Part shown: in pieces, positions 11,618 to 23,368 of the stretch
Numbering within the stretch: the first letter of the stretch is position 1
How the letters are laid out: every line of letters starts with the position of its first letter
Assembly (NCBI GenBank): GCA_964059195.1
Contig: CAXKWD010000007.1
Coordinates: 57,351,163 to 57,415,162, forward strand
Direction: 5' to 3'
Origin: Ectobius pallidus
Lineage: Eukaryota; Arthropoda; Insecta; Blattodea; Ectobiidae
Length of the DNA: 64,000 bases
Notes under the pieces: generated by a model
What the model was told of the DNA's origin: nothing
The model's database searches: none
Seen by the model: only the letters and a program-made list of their open reading frames with translations
Position numbers and translations under genes: made by a program

Positions 11618-12750
11618 TAGGGACCGGATTCTTAGGTTGTTACCTATTTTTTTCCTTACTTCCAAAACAAAAAGCGCTCATACAGTTTTTCAAATCATGT
11701 CCATAGGATTCACCCACATTAATTCTGTGGCACCTAAAAATACCTAAATGGGGTGTAAAAACCTAAATATACCTAAACGGGATATAAAACCTGAAATATC
11801 TAATTTAGGCTCTTTTTTTGTCTTTTTTGTTTGTCAGTTGAGAAAACGATATTTTGCGGGGAGTGATTAATTTTTGTCGGATAGAAATGAATACCACCAG
11901 CGTTTCATTCAACCCATTGTCGTCTAGGATGGACAGTATCCAGAAAGGAAAAGAGTACCGGCGTATTCCTTTTAAAATATTCGTACGAACAACCATTGTT
12001 GCCGTGTATGAACAAGGTTATAGATTTCTGTGTTTTAAAGCCCTTGTTTGCATTTGTTACTTCCCTGTTATTCATACTTAGTGGTCACACTGTGAGTTTT
12101 AAGAAGACGTGTTAATTATGTCGAAACAAATGAAATCGAGTTTATTACGGCAGTGGATTTGCGACGATCTGAATTTCACTACAGGTGGCAAAGTAATATT
12201 TCGTCAAGCCTGCCAGAAACACGTATTATTTACCTTCCTAGAAAAGGGGGAAGTTTTCGTCCCTAGTTGATCTGTTGTGCGGTTAGCATGCGTAACAACC
12301 GAAAAAAGGAAAATATTCAGTTTCACATTATCCACATCCAACTATAAAGTATTTTACTCACTTAATTAGAAGCATCGGATTCGAATCCTGGGAAGAGTAG
12401 TGTCTAGATACAGTATTAACTATTAAGAGATAACAGGAAGAACATCACCGTTGAGAATCTTGAAAGATATTTATTTAGTGATATACTGTAACCAGGAAAT
12501 GTGAGGCAGTCTTATTTTCACTGCTTCTTTTGAATGTCTTAAAGCAAGTTTACACAAATAAGTCAATTTTGATAAGTTAAACTTTACAAGTATTATGTAC
12601 TCAATCCTAAGTAGTAGCCTACATTCAAATTCATTAAACCAATTATTCTACTCGAAAAATATATTTTGGAGAAAAAACTTAAAAAAAAACTATTTCACCT
12701 AATGGAAAACCTAAAACAGTGTTTTTAAAAACCTAAAAATCCGGTCCCTA
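11618..12750. mobile_element. Non-autonomous hAT element (MITE), 1133 bp
   Basis: Termini are tagggaccggattcttagg and the inverted cctaaaaatccggtcccta. The exact 8-bp TSD gtcattag lies at 11610-11617 and 12751-12758. The other palindrome arm has a single copy of the octamer at the equivalent site, giving a direct empty-site comparison. The ends contain repeated cctaaa units, typical subterminal transposase-binding repeats of hAT elements. No transposase frame is present. The opening at 11854-12081 is not recognised. Confidence 0.93.
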
Positions 12751-13072
12751 GTCATTAGTTACTTAAACAAAGACCTATGATAACAATTACGTACAACATG
12801 GCGGCAGAGTGCATGAACTAATAATTGAATGGGTGTCATGAGGTAGTCATCTTTAAAGGATGAAAAAATAGTATTTTGTATTAGTTAGTGATTTAATGAC
12901 TTAGGTCAGTGTTTTATGATTGATGTTAATAATAATAATATCTCAAATACCAATCTACATAGCCTTATATTAATAATAATAATAATATTATACTGATATT
13001 AGAATGATAATTCTTTCACACTGGCGGTGTGTAGGCTAAGATAGACACGTGAAGTAAGAATGAAAAATTCAA

Positions 13073-13145
13073 TGCCTTAGCTGGGATTTGAACCAGGGTC
13101 TTCGGCTCTCCGTGCCGATGCTCTAACCAACTGAGCTACCATGGC
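13073..13145 (-). repeat. tRNA-like module (SINE head), left arm
   Basis: A 73-nt tRNA-like fold with D stem gctc/gagc, anticodon stem tcggc/gccga and T loop ttcaaat. The anticodon position reads GGA, but the long variable arm of tRNA-Ser is absent, base 33 is C rather than U, and the T stem is one base short. I therefore read it as a tRNA-derived SINE or decayed tRNA. It is duplicated as part of the arms. Confidence 0.6.
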
Positions 13146-13469
13146 AACGTGAAGGTACAACATTAATACTGATATTTTCCTAAACTGTGTACAACATAGG
13201 AATATTCATCGTCATTTTGTCTACCTGTGACGTAATAATAATAATAATAATAACAATATGACTCATACTTACATTGTGTTTAATCTATTCGGTTATTATT
13301 ATTATTAATTATAGCGGGACAATAATTAATAATAATTCCGGAATTGTGCACCACTTTGCTTACCCGTGCTCTAAATTCAAGAATATTAAAAGCAAAACAC
13401 ACCCAATGCATATGTAGAAAGAAAAAACAATCTATGTTTCATGATAGTAGGATCACGGCAAAGGTTCTC

Positions 13470-13517
<48 letters not shown>

Positions 13518-13739
13518 TTGTTTACCACTGCTCTAAATTCAAGAATATTAAAAGCAAACACCCCTACCTAAACTGTATAATAATATTATTATTAGTTATT
13601 ACTAAAACGGGACAGTTCAAATGTAATAGTTTTTTTATTACGTGATCTTTGTAAGTAATAATAATAATAGCTACACTCATTGCATATGTAATAAAGAAAA
13701 TCCATGTTTCATGATAGTTGGATCAGGATAAAGGTTCTC

Positions 13740-13791
<52 letters not shown>

Positions 13792-14031
13792 GATTTACCA
13801 CTGCTCTAAATTCAAAAATATTAAAAGCAAACACTCCTACCTAGACTGTATAATAATATTATTATTACTATTATTATTACTATTATTATTAACTAAACGG
13901 GAAAATATTTTTTTATTACAGGATCTTTGTAAGTAATAATAATAATAAGAATAATACAGGATACTTAAATTAAAGTAGGACACTATGTTAGGAACACCAT
14001 TTTGTTTTGTGAACTACACTCATTGCATATT

Positions 14032-14162
14032 TACCCTATCACTATATTCCTACATCTCACAACAAATTAGAAAATATTAATACAAGGTACTTTCTGATAG
14101 TTAAATATATTGACATGAGCAAAGACCGTGTGTTTATAATATGATAATGTGGAAAATACTAG

Positions 14163-14201
<39 letters not shown>

Positions 14202-14760
14202 CAACTTGGTATATAATACATACTGTTCATTATCGGTAAGAAGTACATCGGTTTCGAAGATCGCTTGAAGTTAGCAAGTACTTTCACTATTATATTTATA
14301 GATAGCTCCAGGATATGAGACGAGAATATAACATAGTTTCACCATTTGTCGACCTTCCTCGTGTCTTATAATATAATAATAAACAGTTTTGGGGGATTAT
14401 TTACAAACCTTCTGTCCGTGAACACTGTCGCCATAATGTGGTAGTTGGTCCTTATTGCAGTAACTAGAATAAAACCATTTTTTTTCATGGACTAGTGTAT
14501 GAGCAAGGTGTTGTAAAATACTGTCATATGGAAGGTATAATACAGGAAGATTTTGAAAACTGTACGGAGGTCTATGTGAAGGGATGTTTTAAGAAGAAAT
14601 TTTTAGAGAATATAGTTTCAAATGTGGAAATCATAGACCTTTTGGATTTTGGTTGTCCTAGGTTAAAATGTCTTCCTACACTTACACAAACATGTAGCTT
14701 TCACACTTTCAGTACAGCGATGTGTGCGTATCAGAATGTAATTAGTTTACGTTTTTTTTT
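14032..14760 (+). other. Loop of the fold-back element
   Basis: Single-copy region between the palindrome arms. It holds a TTA microsatellite (14164-14200) and the coding fragment at 14495. No other gene is seen. Confidence 0.7.
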
Positions 14761-14809
14761 AATATGCAATGAGTGCAGTTCACAAAACAAAATGGTGTTC
14801 CTAACATAG
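14495..14809 (+). pseudogene. Fragment of a Polinton-associated protein of unknown function
   Basis: Residues ~4-85 align by eye with the protein at 46637-47197 (minus) inside the Polinton. Shared short blocks include GII(Q)xD, VKG, FLxxIVS, CPxLKCLP and the closing C(A/S)Y(Q/R)NV. Four or more cysteines are in equivalent positions. The fragment lacks the partner's N-terminal part. Its C-terminal ~20 codons run into the right arm and are unrelated. It is the only coding trace in the loop and the main evidence tying the fold-back to the Polinton. Function unknown. Confidence 0.65.
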
Positions 14810-15000
14810 TGTCCTACTTTAATTTAAGTATCCTGTATTATTCTTATTATTATTATTACTTACAAAGATCCTGTAATAAAAAAATATTCTCCCGTTTAGT
14901 TAATAATAATAGTAATAATAATAGTAATAATAATATTATTATACAGTCTAGGTAGGAGTGTTTGCTTTTAATATTCTTGAATTCAGTGCAGTGGTAAATC

Positions 15001-15034
<34 letters not shown>

Positions 15035-15257
15035 GAGAACCTTTATCCTGATCCAACTATCATGAAACATGGATTTTTTTTATTACATATGCAATGAGTG
15101 TAGCTATTATTATTATTACTTACAAAGATCACGTAATAAAAAAAAGTATTACATTTGAACTGTCCCGTTTTAGTAATAACTAATAATAATATTATTATAC
15201 AATTTAGGTAGGAGTGTTCGCTTTTAATATTCTTGAATTTAGAGCAGTGGTAAACAA

Positions 15258-15326
<69 letters not shown>

Positions 15327-15657
15327 GAGAACCTTTTTTCGTGATCCTACTATCATGAAACATAGATTGTTTTTTCTTTCTACATATGCATTGGGTGTGT
15401 TTTGCTTTTAATATTCTTGAATTTAGAGCACGGGTAAGCAAAGTGGTGCACAATTCCGGAATTATTATTAATTATTGGCCTTCTATAATTAATAATAATA
15501 ATAACCGAATAGAATAAACACAATGTAAGTATGAGTCATATTGTTATTATTATTATTATTATTATTATTACGTCACAGGTAGACAAAATGACGATGAATA
15601 TTCCTATGTTGTACACAGTTTAGGAAAATATCAGTATTAATGTTGTACCTTCACGTT

Positions 15658-15730
15658 GCCATGGTAGCTCAGTTGGTTAGAGCATCGGCACGGAGAGCCG
15701 AAGACCCTGGTTCAAATCCCAGCTAAGGCA
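15658..15730 (+). repeat. tRNA-like module (SINE head), right arm
   Basis: Palindrome counterpart of 13073-13145 with the same 73-nt tRNA-like layout. It contains box A-like tagctcagttgg and box B-like ggttcaaatcc, which could serve as an internal Pol III promoter. The defective T stem and the missing serine-type variable arm argue against a working tRNA. Confidence 0.6.
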
Positions 15731-16270
15731 TTGAATTTTTCATTCTTACTTCACGTGTCTATCTTAGCCTACACACCGCCAGTGTGAAAGAATTATCATT
15801 CTAATATCAGTATAATATTATTATTATTATTAATATAAGGCTACGTAGATTGGTATTTGAGATATTATTATTAACATCAATCATAAAACACTGACCTAAG
15901 TCATTAAATCACTAACTAATACAAAATGCTATTTTTTCATCCTTTAAAGATGAGTACCTCATGACACCCATTCAATTATTAGTTCATGCACTCTGCCGCC
16001 ATGTTGTACGTAATTTTTATCATAGGTCTTAGTTTAAGTAACTAATGACGTAAGTATAGATCCTATTTGCATAACAACGACTCTATGCCTACAAATTTTC
16101 TACCAAAGGGCCTAAATTGCATATGACGTCTGTGTGAATGAATCAGAGAATAGCATAGTCCAAAACGGCGTAACATCTTTGTTTGAAACGATTCCCATGT
16201 CTTCACAAACATCCCCTTGGTCCAAAAGGCTTAATAAAAGACGTCGGGATGAATCGCGAACCTTTTTCAT

Positions 16271-16385
16271 ATTCCTTACATAGTCATTTCACTTAGATGA
16301 TAGTACTACTAACACTTATCATGATGCAGAAGAAGAAGATTGTTGACGCAGCGGAGACGGAGAAGAAAATGTTATGTAAGTATAA
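16271..16385 (+). promoter_or_regulatory. Outward-reading exon-like motif with splice donor, right arm
   Basis: Runs from attccttacatagtcat to a consensus donor (GT at 16376, gtaagtataa). It is conserved with 56213-56317 of the Polinton, including the cacttag(a/t)tgatagta block and a purine-rich agaagaag segment. Transcription from here would leave the element. Confidence 0.45.
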
Positions 16386-17716
16386 TCTTGTTTATTTATT
16401 ATTATTATTATAAAAAAAGGGAAACTCGAACATGGGCTTAGTAATTCTGTATCGCAGGGTCTTTGCTGCAGTAACTATTTCCAACGTGTTGTTTGGGTCC
16501 TATTTGCATTCTTCCAGAGGGGTTGACTAAATGTTAGAGGGTGTGACTCAGATGTCATAAACGTTTTCTTAGGTCCAGAGGGCGTATTTACACAGGTCGC
16601 TATGAATAGGGAACAGCGTAGTGTAAATGTGCGTATCTTCAAAACTAGCACAATAACGACTCTTTGGTCCTAAGGGGCGTATGGGATCTTAGGAATAAAA
16701 AGTATGAGTCTTCAAAGAATACCATGACGTCCAACAGGCATGAGGTAATATGGAAGATTTCACTTTCGTTCTGCTATTTACAGGCCTACCTTAATACTTT
16801 CTCAATCAGATATCGAGATGTATCGCAAAAATAGTTTACTCGTTATTCTATTCTATTCCTGTGTAGAGAGAAAGTGTTTGTTTCTCCATCAGAGGGAGAG
16901 AGATCCGGGTATCATTATTTCCAGTCTCTATGTTAAAATGCATTTCCTAACTTATTTATTAATATGTATCATCTTTAATGCCCTTATGGGTTCTCTTACG
17001 TCTCTATGAATACGGAATAGGATATTATATCAGACGCGTACTATTTGCATAACACAACTCTGTGCATTTTTCTTCCTAAGGGTTGACTATGTGTTGGAGG
17101 GCGTAATTACAGGGTCGCTACGAATAGGGAACACCATAGTGTACAAATGTGCGTATATTCCTTGTTAAAACGAATACAATGACGACTCTTTGGTCCTAGG
17201 GCCCTAATTACATGGTCCTTATGCCTAAAGAGTATCGTATTATCTAAGAGGAGTGTTTAACGATATAAAATTAACAGGCATAGAGTGTTGACGTCATAAG
17301 AGTGTGACTTTGAATTCAGCGCTAGCCGCCGCCATCTTGTTCCATAGTGATAGGCCGTGTCCCGTCTTGGGATGCAGCGCCAGCCTGGTTCTAAGGGCAG
17401 AAATACAATTTGGGTCTCCGAAAATAGCACAGGCTTAAAAGGCATAAGTACACTGTTCGAATGAGTACCATGACGACATAAACCAGCCCGGAGCCTGTTG
17501 CGTAACGGGAATAGCGGTTCATGGGGCCTAACTCCCAAACGAGGCGTCTGAATGAAACGGGAGTAGCACGGTGAAAGGGCACAAGTACATTACTCGGAAA
17601 CGAGTCCCGTGACGTCACAGGACTAGGCGTCGGTAGGCGTCTGGAAGAGGCGTCGGTAGTTGCCAATCTATCTTCTTTTCCGGCCATACGCTGTACCATA
17701 CTACTGATGGTACACT

Positions 17717-18929
17717 TTTATTCAAACTTCGCTTTCACAGTGCACGGAAATCGTTGCGATATAACACGCACAGGTTTATGTTGGTAAGGGAATTCTAAAC
17801 CGAGTCCATCTTTGCACCTCCTTATTTACAAGGCAATGTCATTCAACGCTCCTCTTAATGTGTCTTATGTCCCCTCCCCAATCTTTCGCTCATGAACCTG
17901 AAACCGTGCTGCGTTAATAGGTTAATTGTTGAGTGCCAGACTATGACATCAAACCAATAAAGACTCGGACTGATCCAGCGGCTGCCCTAGAGCACGCCCC
18001 TCTTACCGCTCACCTTTCAAAGGCTTTAATGCATTGGTCGGAATTGAACTTAAACCAATAAGCTTGGCTCACCCAGGGCTTGTGTGGAACACATGATAAA
18101 GAGATTCAATGCACCTTTAAATAAAGAAAAACATTAGAAAAAACCAGAAGTATCGGAAAGTGTCCTTGCACTCAAGTATAATTTGAGTAGGGAATGAAGA
18201 CATGTGAATAGTGCACGAACAGCAGAAGATTGTGGAATGTAAATGATGACACTGGGGCACATATCCGTTCCCTCTTTCTCTTTCCTCCCACGATAATTTC
18301 GAAGAACGTAATCTGGTAGTAAGCCATTACAGAATTAACCTAACGTATTTTTTATCTACATATACTACAAATTTTACTTTTAAAATTCAATATCCAACTA
18401 TATTTTTAGAAAAATGAAGAGCAATATTGCAAAGGTACAAAGGTACAGAGAAGAAATTTTAATTTAAGCTCAAAAGAACGTCATCACAACCCCGACATGG
18501 AATTTCCTCGCAAATAAAACTGACTCTGGCATTAATCTAATCATTAAGGTATGATTTGATCATTATATGGACTAGGGCACCGAAAGAATGTTCAGAAACG
18601 AAAATGTTTTAAAATTCAGGATAATTCTGCTAGGACCGGTAATGTGTGAGACCTGCCATCTATCAGCGTTTTGCTTTATATAGCAGTCATTTAAAGCTCG
18701 TGCGCTAGATGTCGTTTACGTCGGTTTGTTAAATCAATGGAATTGCGAACCAGTGAATAAGATAGAAATGAACACATTTTAACATAAAAATAATATTACA
18801 ACTACCAAAGTTCAAGGATTGTTGTGAAACCTAGATTTCTGTAAATCTTGTTGTCGCAATTTCATTCAAATGAAGCATAAAATAGTTCATTTACTGAGTG
18901 CGAGATTCCTGCTTTCTAAGAATAGGCCT
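17717..18929. other. Unrecognised sequence
   Basis: About 1.2 kb of AT-rich sequence with frequent stops in all frames. I recognise no gene, repeat family or RNA. Confidence 0.4.
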
Positions 18930-20080
18930 AATTGGTGAATGGGAAAAATGTTAGTCCATCTGTCTGTTTGTCCGTGTGACTGTAGGCGCGATAACTGGAA
19001 CACGTTCTTTTTTTAAGATTTACATGAAACTTAGTATAAACACTTATAAAGTCCATAGAAAGAATGCTATTGACTTTGGACCTAATCGATTTACCGTTAC
19101 CGGAGTGAAAACCAATTAACAGCCACATACTTTTTATATAGCAAACCATCACTATACTATGTCCGCCGGTTTGGTCTTGTGGTTAGCGTTGATGACTACA
19201 GATCCGTCGGCCCGGGTTCCATTCCCGGTACCTCCTCGGATTTTTCTGAGGTAGGGAGGTCTGGTAGGGGTGCACTCAACCTCGTGATTCAAATTGAGGA
19301 GCTACTCGATAGAGAAGTAGCGGCTCCGGCCAAGAAAACCACCATTAACGGCCGTGGGTGTCGGCATGCTGACCACATGCCCCCAACCTTTCCATCTGCC
19401 TACGGGAGATGACACAGCGGTCGGGTGGTAGGCCAAGTCCCTCCGGGGATGTAGCGCCACGGAGTTTAGTTTATCACTATACTATAAAGCCTCATGACAT
19501 AATTGTTTGCCCACTTAAAGACGAGCCAGAAACTTGAAATTTGGCACAAGTAACTGACAGAAATGTTTCAAAAAGTTAATTTTTTAATTTTTTTACCACC
19601 AAAAATTCACACTGGCTTAAGCTATTTGAAGGTCTGTGCAGACCTTCTTTGAAGGCTAATAATGGCTCAAAGGTAAGTCGTATCAAAAGACCGATTGCAC
19701 TAACGGTATCGTATTTTGAGAGATCTACAAGTTTAAACTTAGATAGTTCGATTTTTTATTTTAAATCAAGTTTGTATATTTTCGCCACATTATGCAAGTT
19801 TTAAAAAAATTTAAGTCAACTAGAACCGTAAAATTTAGTAGGATTATTGGCACATCCAACTTCCATAAACTTGCAAAATTTGGTGTTTCTAGCTGCCATA
19901 CAGGTATGGAAAGTATAGATCATCCACTCATTGACATTAATGTTTACCCACTTCCACATGAACTAGAAACATTAAATTTTGTGAACTTATAGCTTTTGGC
20001 TTGTGCAAACTTGTACCAAATTGATAGACGCAAGAAGTGAAAAACTTAAACTATAGTAAAAGTTGTACGGGTACTGCTTT
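18930..20080. repeat. Dispersed repeat interrupted by a SINE
   Basis: The segments on both sides of the SINE belong to one older repeat, also present at 1-330. Typical stretches are the tctgtctgtttgtccgtgtg region at 18960 and the attaatgtttacccacttcc region near 19936. A perfect 9-bp stem (gaaggtctg / cagaccttc) lies at 19636-19655. Family not identified. Confidence 0.55.
19161..19472 (+). mobile_element. tRNA-derived SINE with 13-bp TSD
   Basis: The head has box A-like ggtcttgtggttagcg and box B-like gggttccattccc, followed by a non-tRNA body with ccaccattaacggccgtggg. The exact 13-bp direct repeat atcactatactat flanks it at 19148-19160 and 19473-19485, the signature of LINE-assisted insertion. 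The 77-codon opening inside is not a gene. Confidence 0.88.
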
Positions 20081-20962
20081 ATGCCGTTCTATTATATGAG
20101 ATTAATATCATTTCCATCTGGTGCTTTGTATTATCAGTTTCCTGAATTTATTTCTTTTATAAATAGTCTTTATTGTGCATATTAAACGGGTTATAACATT
20201 TCCACCAGACATTTATAATATAGTTAATAGATCAAAATTCCAAATATTGCATTCAGCTTGATTGATCATGGTTACTGAGCTGCCTAGTAAGCTCTCAACC
20301 ATTAAGTAAAAATCAGTTGTGAAACACTCGCATGTATGAAATGTAAAAAAATTCTTGCGAGTGGGAAATCACACGATAGGTAGAAGTATAGGTCCGATAT
20401 ACCGTGTGAGATCGTATTATGGCATAGAGGTTCCAGTCGCCTTTGTAAGACTCGTACCAAGCCACTGCTATAAAAAAATATACTTAAATGCAATGTTTTT
20501 CGAAAAATGTTGTAAGCTTTCGTCCATTTTCTGTAGAACGTATTTGAACGTAAGTCATTTGAGATTATTACAACACACAGGAATAGTTATTAGCCGTTAT
20601 TAACACTTATTTTTCCTGAACAGTGTCACAGTGACAAAGCTTAAACAAAATGGTTAGAGTCGATTCAGAGAAAAATTCGAAGAACAAAACTTCATTCCTA
20701 TAATGTGATAATAATAGGCCTAGTTCAGAGAAAGTGATCGAAAAGATTCATATCACATCATGTACAAACTGCAATATAATGTTCTGTACTTATACAAGGT
20801 TTTTTTTTTGGGGGGGGGGCTTTCCTATTACACGTAGAAGTAAGTCGCAGCTGTGGCACATTGTGCCACTGTGCGGTGGGGTAATGTCTCCCACTTACAG
20901 TCGCCCTTGACGTCAGTGTAAAGCAGTTTCGACGGCGATGTAAGGACAGCGCAGCACTGGCT
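20081..20962. other. Unrecognised sequence
   Basis: AT-rich with no supported gene. A homopolymer block (T-run then G-run) lies at ~20802-20819. The last 100 bp lead into the hAT remnant. Confidence 0.4.
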
Positions 20963-22220
20963 GTGACAGTGTTCTATGTTCGGTCTTTACTGCATTTCAC
21001 TACACCAAGAGTAATGGATGCTGTAGCTAGCGTAAAAGCACACAACAGCTTGTCATCAAGGAAACGACTTTTCCATGCTAACTGGGAAAACAATTATTTC
21101 GTCGCATATGCACAATTACATAAAATAATCAGAGTATATTTCTTGCAGGACGCAATAGGGCAAGAATTATCACAACCCCAATGGGTGTGCGACCTGGTAT
21201 TTATGACGAACTTGTGTGGTAATTCTGATTCCTTTAGTAATGCTCTACAAGGAGAGAATTAAAACAGTTTCATTAACCGTAATAGTAAATATATTTATTG
21301 GGCGCTAAAGCAGGTGTCCGCGGCTTCGAGCACGATAATAATTTCAATTTCAAGAGCATAATAATTAAAGCATTATATTTATTAACACTTACACGCAAAT
21401 CATTCATAAACTAAACGATTAATAATTAGAAGCAGCGCAAATCCAGCTTTGGAGTGCATTCCAATATTAGAAAGCGCCGCCTGGGAAAAAAAACCTCAAA
21501 TTCGAGATCTCTGGCCCAGAAAACCCCTTCGTGGTGAGTTCCGTCGAATTTGATCAATGTTTGCTCATTTAGGCCTATATTCATTATCCCTCTTCCGTCT
21601 GTGTTGAAAATTTCAGATCTCTAAGGGCTCTGATATTATAAACAAATGAATCGGCCAGGATGGACTTACAAAATTGAAACGATCGTTAATTTCATGCGAT
21701 ATGTATGGATTATGTCGAAAAAATTACGATGCTCTTATTTTCCAGTTGCGACAAAAATAGCAAAGTCACCTGCAATTTATTTACAATTGAAATGTATTAC
21801 TGAAAACTAATGCTTCGATAGCGCAAAAAATTAACGTTTTCTGCCAGTTTTTCACTCGCGAACGAAAACGAAAACAAAAATTAAAAATCCGACTTCTAGG
21901 TGCATTCGGCCACTCTTCAGTCCATCTACATTTACAATTTCATATCTCTGGATGCAATACATTTTGCTGGGCATCGCGCCTAGACAGACAAACACTTCCT
22001 CTTATTTTCATATTATTACTGATTTGGAAAAAGTGGGATAACCAACTATCTGTCGGAGATATGTGTAATTTTTGGCACGTCATACTTATGTGAACAAACA
22101 TTTTCCAAAATGAGTTTCATAAAAAGTGTCTACATTAACCGACAAGCATTTATGTTCGTTAATTCGACTGTGTGCAACATATTTATTCCCTGCCATTCAA
22201 GAATTAGCGAGATTCAAACG
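20963..22220 (+). pseudogene. Decayed hAT transposase (ZBED/GTF2I-like)
   Basis: The opening at 20963-21262 joins an N-terminal piece (KRLFHANWENNYFVAY, resembling the segment before the zinc finger in the intact relative at 58.6 kb) to an internal piece (WVCDLVFMTN...NALQG) typical of this transposase group. About 0.75 kb of non-coding sequence follows. Around 22040-22215 the conserved C-terminal dimerisation motif is readable across several frames (YVNKHF-SK style, then NRQAFMF). It is a multiply deleted, frameshifted copy with no functional product expected. Confidence 0.6.
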
Positions 22221-22970
22221 CATGCAAATGTCATCACAGAGAAGTAAATAAACCTTCATATAAAATCAAATACTTTAGTAGGGCGATCTTCTTTCACGAT
22301 TTAGTAAACACACAAGTATGCACAAGGGCGGAGAAGTTCGACACTGAACATGAAGAGCAAGTTTCATACGTCACAGCAGTGGATGGGGGACTTAAACGTT
22401 TCCCCTCAGTTGCTCTGGTATGTCCTAGACACACAGCTGGACACGCACATATACATTTTTTCTGAATTTTTGGGGGGTTCAAGTGATATTGTACAAATGA
22501 CAATTTTCTAAAATTATCTGGGGGTTGAAGTGATACTGTACAAATGACAAGACTAAAACTCAATAGCGAATATCAGGATTGACTGCGGTATTTCTTCTAC
22601 TTGTCCTATAGTTCCTATGGTCTGAGTAGAAAATATAAAATCCAGTTAAACTATTTCACGGACAATAAATAAACAAAACTAATCTATTCGTAGAAAGAAA
22701 TAACTATATGTTGCAGCTGATAAAAATGTTGTTTTGGATTAAATATATTTGTACTTTATGTTCCTACAATTATCTTTCTTTATCATAAAACAGAAACACA
22801 GAGACATTAGGCCTCTGATTAAATGGTGGGAGGCATGGCCTAAGAAACTTAATTTCTCGGTATTAAATTATATTGAATTTACAGTCCTATATCCCCCATA
22901 AAGTACTATCTTACATAAATAGAATGTTAAATATATTACATTACATTACATTATTATACATTCTATAGAG
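22221..22970. other. Unrecognised sequence
   Basis: No supported gene. A near-duplicate 30-bp unit (gtgata(t/c)tgtacaaatgacaa) occurs at ~22485 and ~22529. The minus opening at 22294-22563 covers this repeat and looks spurious. Confidence 0.4.
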
Positions 22971-23368
22971 CAGGTGTGGCCACAGCGCGGCTCGTGAGCC
23001 CCATGCGACACTTTTGTCTACGCATCGAGCAGTTTTATGTGATGTGAATTTAAATGAACTTGTGCGGACTGCCTTAAGTAGTCACCTCCCGGATTTCAAA
23101 CCGCTACCAGCTCAAATGACAATCGAAGAAGAGTCAAGAATTCGTGGGTTTTCTGTAATAAATATAAACACGTTAAGGTTAAGTGAATCTTTAATTGTAG
23201 TCTATTCAGTCAATATGTTAATAAACTAAAATATTATTAGGATAGCCTATACATTAGGTTAAACTTTACCCCAAATTAAGTGCAGTTCTTTTAAAAATTT
23301 ATTTTATTTATTTATTTTTTCTTTCTTTAGATTGCGGCTCCCAAAAGTCAGGTAGTTGGCCATCCCTG
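22971..23368. mobile_element. Short hAT-type end fragment
   Basis: Begins caggtgtggccac and ends ggccatccctg, matching imperfect hAT-type termini with inner cggctc motifs in inverted orientation. The flanking octamers ctatagag and gtatagtc match at 5 of 8 positions, so any TSD is degraded. The opening at 23014-23229 contains a LPDFKPL-like stretch similar to the tail of ZBED-type transposases, suggesting an internally deleted autonomous copy. Confidence 0.55.

Larger units (their letters stand above)
2239..14031 (+). repeat. Left arm of the inverted repeat (interrupted)
   Basis: Reverse-complement match to 14761-17716. Arm sequence occupies 2239-3798, 11464-11617 and 12751-14031. The interruptions are the LTR retrotransposon and the hAT MITE. 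Differences between the arms are mainly length changes in AAT/TTA microsatellites (13488-13517 and 13741-13788) plus scattered substitutions. Small openings such as 2249-2437 and 2976-3167 occur in both arms and are probably not genes. Confidence 0.85.
2239..17716. mobile_element. Polinton-related fold-back (palindromic) element carrying two insertions
   Basis: The left half (2239-14031) is the reverse complement of the right half (14761-17716) apart from two insertions. Removing the LTR element (3799-11467 including one TSD copy) and the hAT MITE (11618-12758 including one TSD copy) leaves arms of ~2.98 and ~2.96 kb around a ~730 bp loop. Both ends start near gtgtacca. The arms carry gacgcc-rich sequence, an exon-like splice-donor motif and a tRNA-like module. 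The loop has a gene fragment homologous to one in the Polinton at 43097-56913, and the splice-donor motif also occurs there. I infer a non-autonomous derivative of a Polinton-like family. No clean TSD is visible at the outer ends. Confidence 0.75.
14761..17716 (-). repeat. Right arm of the inverted repeat (uninterrupted)
   Basis: This arm carries no insertion and therefore preserves the pre-insertion state of the left arm. Near 16190-16196 it has the intact site where the LTR element sits in the other arm, and near 16040-16050 the intact site for the hAT MITE. It contains long TTA microsatellites (15003-15034 and 15257-15326). Confidence 0.85.

Noticed and set aside
13480..15330. CRISPR-like repeated units
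   Set aside because: The repeats are AAT/TTA microsatellites and palindrome copies, not spaced direct repeats, and the DNA is eukaryotic.
15658..15730. Functional tRNA gene with GGA anticodon
   Set aside because: Lacks the serine long variable arm and U33, and has a defective T stem. Kept as a SINE-like module.
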